From contig DOOK01000330.1 of the NCBI GenBank assembly GCA_003512805.1, forward strand, positions 6,696-12,475: a DNA stretch of 5,780 bases. Direction: 5' to 3'. The position numbers were made by a program, and so were the translations under genes. Below are positions 1 to 4,655 of this stretch, piece after piece. A model generated the notes under the pieces. It saw only the letters and a list, made by a program, of their open reading frames with translations. It searched no databases and was not told where the DNA came from. This stretch comes from Erwinia sp. GTDB taxonomy: Bacteria > Pseudomonadota > Gammaproteobacteria > Enterobacterales > Enterobacteriaceae. Each line of letters starts with the position of its first letter. The first letter of the stretch is position 1.

Positions 1-209
1 AAAAACGTCCCGGCGAACACCGGCGCCGGTCGGGTCAGCACGCGTTTAAAATCGTTGATATTCAGCGTCACGCCCATCCCGAACATAATCAGCATCAGCA
101 AATAAGTCACCCATGGGCCAATGCCCAGAAAGGTTGTGGGCGTGTACCAGGCGGCGAGGGAAAGCAGGACTGCCCATAACGGGAACAGTCGGGTAACGAT
201 GGCAAGCAT
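1..209 (-). CDS. panS: PanS-like BASS-family transporter, N-terminal part (continues past left edge)
   Basis: This is the first 69 codons of a membrane transporter of the bile acid:sodium symporter (BASS/SBF-like) family, read leftwards and cut by the window edge. The protein begins [12 protein letters not shown] and contains the block MFGMGVTL followed by [12 protein letters not shown], which I recognise from enterobacterial PanS. Two hydrophobic stretches are visible, at about residues 7-22 and 32-47. In Salmonella, PanS has been implicated in uptake of a coenzyme A precursor (pantoate/ketopantoate type) across the inner membrane; that role is carried over by similarity. The start is supported by an AAGGAAG Shine-Dalgarno sequence seven bases upstream and by the family N-terminus. 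The gene lies downstream of the lysC terminator and the aquaporin relic and seems to have its own promoter. The family is secure; the specific name depends on the missing part. Confidence 0.82.
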   Translation of the reverse strand, partial: MLAIVTRLFPLWAVLLSLAAWYTPTTFLGIGPWVTYLLMLIMFGMGVTLNINDFKRVLTRPAPVFAGTF

Positions 210-216
210 AGCCAGA

Positions 217-223
217 CTTCCTT
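217..223 (-). promoter_or_regulatory. Ribosome binding site of panS
   Basis: AAGGAAG on the minus strand lies seven bases before the ATG whose first base is 209. It is a strong Shine-Dalgarno match at normal spacing and fixes the panS start. Confidence 0.75.
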
Positions 224-249
224 TTGATGTTGTGATAACAGAGTGGCCG

Positions 250-270
250 TTTTCCCGGAACGGGGGAAAA
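250..270 (-). other. Small hairpin in the panS leader
   Basis: The arms TTTTCCC (250-256) and GGGAAAA (264-270) pair perfectly over 7 bp around a 7-base loop. No T-tract follows on either strand, so it is not a standard intrinsic terminator. If panS starts from the candidate promoter at 282-290, this hairpin lies at the very 5' end of the mRNA and might affect stability. It could also be chance. Confidence 0.3.
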
Positions 271-281
271 GCGGTCGTCGA

Positions 282-290
282 ATCATAGCA
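282..290 (-). promoter_or_regulatory. Candidate extended -10 promoter for panS
   Basis: On the minus strand TATGAT (287 to 282) is preceded by TG one base earlier, giving the extended -10 form TGCTATGAT. No good -35 box lies 16-18 bases upstream, as is usual for extended -10 promoters. Transcription would start near 275 and leave a leader of about 65 bases. Only sequence resemblance supports it. Confidence 0.4.
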
Positions 291-376
291 TCAGCACATG
301 GGAAAGGAAGGACGAGCCGGCAGCGACGGAAGAACGGAAGGAAAGGGCGGGTCAGCGGCGATCTGTCCTTCAGGTA

Positions 377-735
377 TTACGCTTTTTTTGCCAGCAAAAC
401 ACGCTAAATCAGCCCACCACTATCGGCATAGCCCAAAACATCCACGGCTGATCGAGCGTCCAGCCGCCCTCGAAAATAGCCATGGCAGTGCTGCGTGCCG
501 GGTTAACCGGGCTATCGGTAATCGGAATGCTGACCAGATGGAACAGACCAATAGCGATGGGCGTACAGCCCTGCGGTGCAGGTTTGTTGTTCGCGCGATG
601 GGTAACGATAGGGAAAATAGTGGTCAGCACGGCCTCTGTTATCATGCCGTATAGCCGGGAAAAGTCGCGGCGACGACCGCAGCCGCCGAAAACCAGTACA
701 AAAGTTCCCAGTGACTCAGCCACTAACCTACGCAT
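377..735 (-). pseudogene. Decayed aquaporin Z-like gene (large internal deletion and frameshifts)
   Basis: This is the remnant of an AqpZ-type water channel (MIP family). From ATG at 735 the reading starts MRRLVAESLGTF followed by VLVFGGCG, which matches the AqpZ N-terminus. A shifted frame then reads VAATFP, resembling the AVLAAGFP that follows in AqpZ. The next recognisable block is MITEAVLTTIF, so roughly 100 residues, including the first NPA box and helices 2-3, are missing. The frame then gives APQGCTPIAIGL, a short gap of about four residues relative to AqpZ, then the second NPA box VNPARSTAMAIFEGGW and FWAMPIVVG, and stops at 409-411. In the next frame the C-terminus continues as GLI-stop-RVLLAKKA to a TAA at 377-379, matching the AqpZ end GLIYRTLLEK apart from Tyr replaced by a stop. 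The remnant is 359 bp against roughly 690 bp for an intact gene. A six-helix pore with two NPA boxes cannot form, so function as a channel is excluded. AqpZ sequences are compared from memory. Confidence 0.85.
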
Positions 736-917
736 GGTTTGCTCAGTTGTTTGAGGTAACGCCCTGATTATTACGGGCTTGCCCAACCGAAAAATCAACG
801 GAACGGAGAATGGACTGCCTGCAGGCGGATTTGCCGCTTTCTTAACGGCTGGCTTGGGCCAGGTCAAAAGCTAAGCGGAGGCGGGATAAAGCGGTGAAAG
901 CAGACAGCCAGAAAAGT
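736..917. other. Non-coding stretch upstream of the aquaporin relic
   Basis: This stretch holds the former 5' region of the aquaporin relic up to the lysC terminator. The relic's frame stays open upstream to 867, but that part shows no resemblance to any family I know and the aquaporin start is at 735. The palindrome GCCTGCAGGC (817-826) is the only other feature seen. I find no convincing promoter or gene. Confidence 0.5.
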
Positions 918-942
918 AAAAACCGGGCGGGCGTCCGGTTTT
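918..942 (-). terminator. Rho-independent terminator of lysC
   Basis: Five bases after the lysC stop codon the minus strand carries AAAACCGG (942 to 935), an 8-base loop and CCGGTTTT (926 to 919), an 8-bp perfect stem. The T-run continues to 918 and a second TTTT follows at 915-912. Position, stem and T-tract fit a standard intrinsic terminator. On the plus strand the same stem is followed by only four Ts, so termination there would be weaker. Confidence 0.9.
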
Positions 943-947
943 GAACC

Positions 948-2300
948 CTATTCAAACAGGTTTTTATGCAGCGCCTGCACCACCTGCTCGGCATCATTGC
1001 CCGGCACCAGGAAGCAAAGGTTATAGCTGCTTGCGCCGTAGCAGATCAGGCGCAGGTTAAACGGCTCCAGCACGCCGAAAACCTCTTTGCCAACGCCGCA
1101 GGCTTTGGAAAGTTGATTGCCGATCAGCGCCACCAGCGCGAGGTTCTCTTCTACTTCCACACGGCACAGCGAAGAGAGTTCGGTTAGCAGCGCCTGCGTC
1201 AACAGGCCATCACTGTTGGAGGTGGAGCCGGTCGTGTCCAGCGTCAATGCCACACTCACTTCGGAAGTGGTAATCAAATCGACCGAAATATTATGGCGCG
1301 CAAGAATGGTAAAGACTTCGACCAGAAAGCCGCGGGCGTGCAGCATATTCAGGCTGTGCAGCGTCAGCAACGTCTGTTTGCGACGCAGGGCCAGCGCGCG
1401 GAACAGCGGCGGATCCTGCGTTTCGTTGCAGACGCGCGTGCCGCCAGCGGCAGGGTCTTTACTGGAGCCGACGAAAACGGGAATGTCGCTGCGTACCGCA
1501 GGCAACAGCGTGGCCGGATGCAGCACTTTGGCCCCAAAGGTCGCCATCTCGGCGGCTTCTTCAAAGGTGATCTCATCGATACGTTTTGCCGTTGGCACTA
1601 CGCGCGGATCGGTAGTATAAATTCCCGGCACATCCGTCCAGATATCAATCCGGCTGGCATGCAGCGCTTCGCCCAACAGCGCTGCGGTATAATCGCTGCC
1701 GCCGCGCCCCAGCGTGGTGGTACGCCCTTTGGCTTCGCTGCCGATAAATCCCTGCGTCACGATCAGCGCTTTTTCCAGACGCGGTGCCAGTTGCGCCTGT
1801 GCCAGCTCGGCAAGCAGCGTGATATCTGCTTCCGCGCGGCCAAAGCGGTCATCGGTGCGCAGCACTTTACGCACATCAAACCATTCGGCGGCGGCCTGAC
1901 GCTGACGCAGGACTTCCACAAACAGCAGGCTTGACATCAGTTCGCCGTGGCTCACCAGCTCATCGGTCAACGCGGTCGAAGTCGCAAGCGCGGCAGCTTC
2001 CGACAGCGTAGTGATGTTTTCCAGCATGCGATCGATCTCGTCATAGAGCACTTCGGAATGCGGTAACCGATCGATGATAGCGTACTGAATACGGCGGATC
2101 TCATCCAGCAGGTAAGCACGCTGCTCCTGCTGCTGGCCTTCCGCCAGAGAAACCAACAGGTTGGTGATGCCCGCAGAGGCGGAAAGCACCACCACGCGCA
2201 CATTCGGATCGGCCAGCACCACGTCGGCGCTGCGGTTCATGGCGGCGTAATCGGCAACGCTGGTGCCGCCGAACTTCGCCACGATCAATGATTGGGACAT
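948..2300 (-). CDS. lysC: Lysine-sensitive aspartokinase III
   Basis: The enzyme phosphorylates L-aspartate with ATP to 4-phospho-L-aspartate, the first step of the diaminopimelate/lysine and threonine/methionine pathways, in the cytosol. The protein has 450 residues, one more than E. coli LysC, and is collinear with it from memory. The kinase domain covers about residues 1-290: the KFGG motif at 9-12, the SASAGITN loop at 40-47 (T46), E120 in SHGE, and R199/S202/D203 in the GRGGSDY segment. Two ACT domains follow, about 305-450. Positions where changes relieve lysine inhibition in E. coli (M318, G323, L325, T344, S345, T352) are unaltered here (M319, G324, L326, T345, S346, T353), so the enzyme should be feedback-sensitive. 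The ATG matches the family N-terminus, although the Shine-Dalgarno sequence is 11 bases away. A terminator follows at once, and a lysine-riboswitch leader precedes it, so it is a single-gene unit. Confidence 0.97.
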   Translation of the reverse strand: MSQSLIVAKFGGTSVADYAAMNRSADVVLADPNVRVVVLSASAGITNLLVSLAEGQQQEQRAYLLDEIRRIQYAIIDRLPHSEVLYDEIDRMLENITTLSEAAALATSTALTDELVSHGELMSSLLFVEVLRQRQAAAEWFDVRKVLRTDDRFGRAEADITLLAELAQAQLAPRLEKALIVTQGFIGSEAKGRTTTLGRGGSDYTAALLGEALHASRIDIWTDVPGIYTTDPRVVPTAKRIDEITFEEAAEMATFGAKVLHPATLLPAVRSDIPVFVGSSKDPAAGGTRVCNETQDPPLFRALALRRKQTLLTLHSLNMLHARGFLVEVFTILARHNISVDLITTSEVSVALTLDTTGSTSNSDGLLTQALLTELSSLCRVEVEENLALVALIGNQLSKACGVGKEVFGVLEPFNLRLICYGASSYNLCFLVPGNDAEQVVQALHKNLFE

Positions 2301-2452
2301 GTCTTGACATACCTCGTGTCAGGTTAAAATCTATCAGCCTTGGCACAAGGGAAGAGCAGAAACGGGGCAGACGTAGAAAGGGATTACTACGAGTCACCCA
2401 GAAGCGCTCCACCTTGCAAATCGTTCGCCTTGCGAACAATTGTGGTGACAAC
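2301..2452 (-). promoter_or_regulatory. Expression platform of the lysine riboswitch (lysC leader, 3' part)
   Basis: This stretch between the aptamer and the lysC start holds several helices. GTTCGC/GCGAAC closes a 3-base AAG loop just after the aptamer, and GTCACC (2449-2444) pairs with GGTGAC (2398-2393). CTTCTGG (2404-2398) is a perfect complement of CCAGAAG (2583-2577), which includes the 5' side of aptamer stem P1. CTCGT (2393-2389) is complementary to ACGAG (2317-2313), which covers the Shine-Dalgarno sequence. No stem followed by a T-run is present, which points to control of translation or RNA decay rather than transcription termination. In E. coli the lysC riboswitch acts at translation and mRNA cleavage; this is applied here by similarity, and the specific pairings are inference. 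Confidence 0.7.
2305..2321 (-). promoter_or_regulatory. lysC ribosome binding site inside a hairpin loop
   Basis: The only good Shine-Dalgarno sequence is GAGG (2315 to 2312), 11 bases before the lysC ATG. It lies in the 7-base loop of a 5-bp perfect stem, TGACA (2321-2317) with TGTCA (2309-2305). An out-of-frame ATG (2310-2308) begins one base after GAGG, too close to be used efficiently. In E. coli, as I recall it, the same GAGG is about five bases from the start, so the spacing here is longer. Confidence 0.55.
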
Positions 2453-2583
2453 CCAGAGGATTCAGCCCCTGTAGCCGATACGCCCCATACCGCATGGTTT
2501 GTACCTCGGCGTCGCTCCCCCTGATGTGTTTTCTGCGGATTCGGTTCCTCTAACACACTGCCTGGGCGACGCGCCTCTTCTGG
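2453..2583 (-). promoter_or_regulatory. Lysine riboswitch aptamer (L box)
   Basis: On the minus strand the leader matches the E. coli lysC L box as I remember it in its conserved blocks: AGAAGAGGCGCGTCGCC near the 5' end, GTGTTAGAGGAACCGAAT, the GGGGGAGCGACGCCGAGG core, the ATCGGCTA segment and GGGGCTGAATCC at the 3' end. Closing stem P1 is formed by CCAGA (2583-2579) and TCTGG (2457-2453). Between the blocks, the P2-P4 loops differ from E. coli, as expected for a structured RNA under pairing constraint. It binds lysine and lowers lysC expression. True boundaries may extend a few bases further. Confidence 0.93.
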
Positions 2584-2584
2584 C

Positions 2585-2603
2585 CTGCGCATCAGATGCG
2601 CAG
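2585..2603 (-). other. 5'-terminal hairpin of the lysC leader
   Basis: CTGCGCAT (2603-2596) and ATGCGCAG (2592-2585) form an 8-bp perfect stem with a 3-base loop, immediately upstream of aptamer stem P1. E. coli lysC has a comparable GC-rich stem at the start of its leader (from memory). It would lie at the extreme 5' end of the transcript if the promoter at 2615-2643 is correct, and could protect the mRNA. Confidence 0.6.
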
Positions 2604-2614
2604 CTAGCCGCCCA

Positions 2615-2643
2615 GAAATACCGGGTTATTGCCTCGCTGTCAA
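2615..2643 (-). promoter_or_regulatory. lysC promoter
   Basis: A perfect -35 box, TTGACA (2643-2638), is followed after exactly 17 bases by TATTTC (2620-2615), a weak -10 box. Transcription would begin near 2608, just before the 5' hairpin, giving a leader of about 308 bases. The -35 box overlaps the antiporter stop codon TGA (2642-2640). Confidence 0.7.
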
Positions 2644-4442
2644 TCCCCGGGGTTAGCCGTGGCTTCATTTTGTACCAGGGCAATCACCGTACAGGGCAGC
2701 GTGGGCGGCTGGCCATCGCCCATTTTCAGCTTGCCCTGCTCATCCTGTACGAAGAGCAACAGCGCGTTCTGGTGCTTTTCCTGGTATTCATGCCAGCCAA
2801 AATTTTCATTCAGGCCCGTTGCTTTGATCACGCCACCTTTCGCCAGCAGGCTGCTGAGTCGGGCATAGGTATGTTCCTGACTGAACAGCACTTCATGACG
2901 GCGAAAGCGCGGGCTTTCACTGTCCCGACGCCCTTTCAGTGCGGCACCTGAACGAATAGCCGCCACATTGTGATTGCCAAAAATATGGCTGAAATGATAA
3001 ACGGCCAGCGCATTTTGATGGCGATTAGGTGACAGGGCAAGCACCTGAGCCGTTTCGCTAAGGTCGAGAAAGTTTTCGGCGTGATCTGACCAGGCGTTAC
3101 CGTAGTAAGCAGGGATCCCTTCCATGCGGGCCAGCCGATAATATTCCCAGCTGCTGTCCGTTACCTGCACAGGCAGATCCAACTTTTGCAGCGCGGCGGC
3201 TAACGCGCGGGCAACGCTGTTCGCACCAATAATCAGGATGCCGCGCGGTTCCCGCTGCTGCACGCGCAGTGCACGGGCTAAGAATGAGCTGGTCAGGCTT
3301 TGTAGCACCACGGTACCGATAATGACCGCGAACACTACCGTCACCAGGCGGCTGGCACCCTCGTAACCGGTTTTTTCCAGCGTCAGTGCAAACAGCGAGC
3401 TGACCGCCGCAGCTACGATCCCGCGAGGTGAAATCCAGCTAAGCAGCAGCTTGTCGCGCCAGGAGAGCGAAGAGCCCCACGTAGAAAGGACGATACAGAG
3501 CGGACGCGCGATAAATTGTACCACCAGCAGCAGGCCAAGCAGCGGCCAGCCCATTGCCACAAGCGCGCCGAGATCCAGCCTGGCGGCCAGGATAATAAAC
3601 AGTGCGGAGATCAGCAGCGCCGACAGCTCCTCTTTAAAGGCGATAATCTCGCTCAAATCCACATCGCGCATATTAGCCAGCCAGATCCCCATCACGGTGA
3701 CGGTCAGCAAGCCCGATTCGTCGGCGATAGCATTCGAGGTGCCGAAAGCGGTCAGCGTCACGGCCAGCACCGCAAAGTTTTGCAGGTAGCCAGGCAGCCA
3801 GACGCGCTTCAGGGCAATCCCCATCAGCCAGCCGAACAGCGCACCGCCGACGGTCCCCACCACGACGGTCAGTCCGAAGGTCCAAAACAGATGGGTAAAC
3901 GACTCCGCTTTTTGCTGTAGCACAATGAATTCAAACACCAAAAGCGTGAAAATGGCCCCAACCGGATCGATCACAATCCCTTCCCAGCGCAGAATCTGGT
4001 TGATCGCCTTATTTGGCCGCACCACGCGCATTAATGGCGCGATGACCGTCGGGCCGGTGACGACCGTAACGGCACCGACCAGCGCCGCCAGCTCGGGTGG
4101 GAAGTCGAGCAGCAGCCAGCAGGTTAGCCCAATCGCCAGAAAGGTGATGAACATGCCTATAGTGACCAGATTACGCACCACTTTGCCTAAACCGCGTATT
4201 TCGTCGAAGCGCAAGGTTAGCGCGCCTTCAAACAGAATGATGGCTACCGAGAGAGAAACCAGCGGGAACAGCAGGGCGCCGAACAGCGCATCCGGCTGCA
4301 AAACATGACCGACTGGCCCCAGGAGAATGCCGAAAACAAGCAGCGGTAAAATGGCCGGTAAACGCAGCAACCAGGCCAGCCACTGGGCCACCAGCGAGCT
4401 TAATCCAATGATAACCAACAGGAGTGGCGCAGAAAGCTCCAT
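2640..4442 (-). CDS. CPA1-family cation/proton antiporter with C-terminal TrkA-N/RCK-like domain
   Basis: This 600-residue inner-membrane protein should exchange Na+ or K+ for protons. Residues 1-390 are mostly hydrophobic, with about 12 membrane segments. Family landmarks are ILFEGALTL (69-77), VVTGPTV (127-133), the ion-site segment WEGIVIDPVGA (153-163) with acidic D159, and SPRGIVAA (338-345) with R340. In NhaP-type proteins the ion site reads Asn-Asp; here the residue before Asp is Ile. Residues about 400-500 look like a TrkA-N Rossmann domain (GILIIGANSVARALA, acidic D429), but GxGxxG is degenerate, so nucleotide binding is uncertain. The last 100 residues are soluble and of unknown role. 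The start has AAAGGA eight bases upstream. No terminator follows; the stop overlaps the lysC -35 box. The substrate cannot be told from sequence. E. coli K-12 lacks a gene here, from memory. Confidence 0.9.
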   Translation of the reverse strand: MELSAPLLLVIIGLSSLVAQWLAWLLRLPAILPLLVFGILLGPVGHVLQPDALFGALLFPLVSLSVAIILFEGALTLRFDEIRGLGKVVRNLVTIGMFITFLAIGLTCWLLLDFPPELAALVGAVTVVTGPTVIAPLMRVVRPNKAINQILRWEGIVIDPVGAIFTLLVFEFIVLQQKAESFTHLFWTFGLTVVVGTVGGALFGWLMGIALKRVWLPGYLQNFAVLAVTLTAFGTSNAIADESGLLTVTVMGIWLANMRDVDLSEIIAFKEELSALLISALFIILAARLDLGALVAMGWPLLGLLLVVQFIARPLCIVLSTWGSSLSWRDKLLLSWISPRGIVAAAVSSLFALTLEKTGYEGASRLVTVVFAVIIGTVVLQSLTSSFLARALRVQQREPRGILIIGANSVARALAAALQKLDLPVQVTDSSWEYYRLARMEGIPAYYGNAWSDHAENFLDLSETAQVLALSPNRHQNALAVYHFSHIFGNHNVAAIRSGAALKGRRDSESPRFRRHEVLFSQEHTYARLSSLLAKGGVIKATGLNENFGWHEYQEKHQNALLLFVQDEQGKLKMGDGQPPTLPCTVIALVQNEATANPGD

Positions 4443-4450
4443 AAAATTTT

Positions 4451-4456
4451 TCCTTT
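4451..4456 (-). promoter_or_regulatory. Ribosome binding site of the antiporter gene
   Basis: AAAGGA on the minus strand lies eight bases before the ATG at 4442-4440. It is a good Shine-Dalgarno match in an AT-rich context and supports the chosen start. Confidence 0.7.
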
Positions 4457-4509
4457 AAAGGGCAAGAATAGTCATACTGAAACGCATCGGGTTTTACCCC
4501 GCCGCCTGA

Positions 4510-4517
4510 ATTATAAA
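4510..4517. promoter_or_regulatory. Overlapping divergent -10-like elements between antiporter and pgi
   Basis: The minus strand has a consensus -10, TATAAT (4515-4510), and the plus strand reads TATAAA over 4512-4517, sharing the palindrome TTATAA. The minus start would fall near 4503, giving the antiporter mRNA a leader of about 60 bases; the plus start would fall near 4524, giving pgi one of about 130 bases. Neither has a convincing -35 box at 16-18 bases, so either may be weak or activator-dependent. Confidence 0.4.
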
Positions 4518-4559
4518 TAGCCCCGGGCAAAAGAGAGGAAAACTTCTCTTCTGATAGTC

Positions 4560-4606
4560 GTCACCTGTTGCAGGGAAAGGCGTGCGAAAAACGCGTAACA
4601 GGTAAC
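4560..4606. repeat. Imperfect inverted repeat upstream of pgi
   Basis: The arms GTCACCTGTT (4560-4569) and AACAGGTAAC (4597-4606) are inverted with one mismatch in ten; the inner 7 bp are perfect. Between them GCGT (4580-4583) and ACGC (4591-4594) can pair around a 7-base loop, so the unit could fold as a two-part hairpin in the pgi leader. It could instead be a pair of regulator half-sites. I do not recognise the regulator. Confidence 0.5.
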
Positions 4607-4655
4607 ATGGTGCCCGGTCTGATTTACGGTTCTTAAATAAAAAGAGTGTGTTGCT

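Noticed and set aside
298..754. Plus-strand open frames across the aquaporin relic
   Set aside because: They are opposite the relic, have low-complexity starts and no recognisable domain.
768..798. TTGATT and TAATAA as a promoter for the aquaporin relic
   Set aside because: The spacing is 19 bases and both boxes are weak; too little to annotate.
817..826. Palindrome GCCTGCAGGC
   Set aside because: A 10-base palindrome with no loop or repeat copies in the window; expected by chance at this GC content.
409..867. A 152-codon open frame read as an intact small protein gene
   Set aside because: Only the part from the ATG at 735 resembles anything, and that part is a truncated AqpZ. The upstream extension to 867 has no family resemblance and no good Shine-Dalgarno sequence.
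1293..1934. Open frames of 213 and 167 codons on the plus strand inside lysC
   Set aside because: They lie antisense to a fully conserved enzyme, have Arg/Gln-rich shadow composition and no family resemblance.
2462..2683. Minus-strand open frame of 73 codons through the lysC aptamer, considered as a leader peptide
   Set aside because: It overlaps the conserved riboswitch RNA and begins upstream of the predicted transcript start, and it is not rich in lysine codons as an attenuator peptide would be.
3451..4308. Plus-strand open frames antisense to the antiporter gene
   Set aside because: They follow from codon composition of the hydrophobic protein on the other strand; no start signal or family resemblance is seen.
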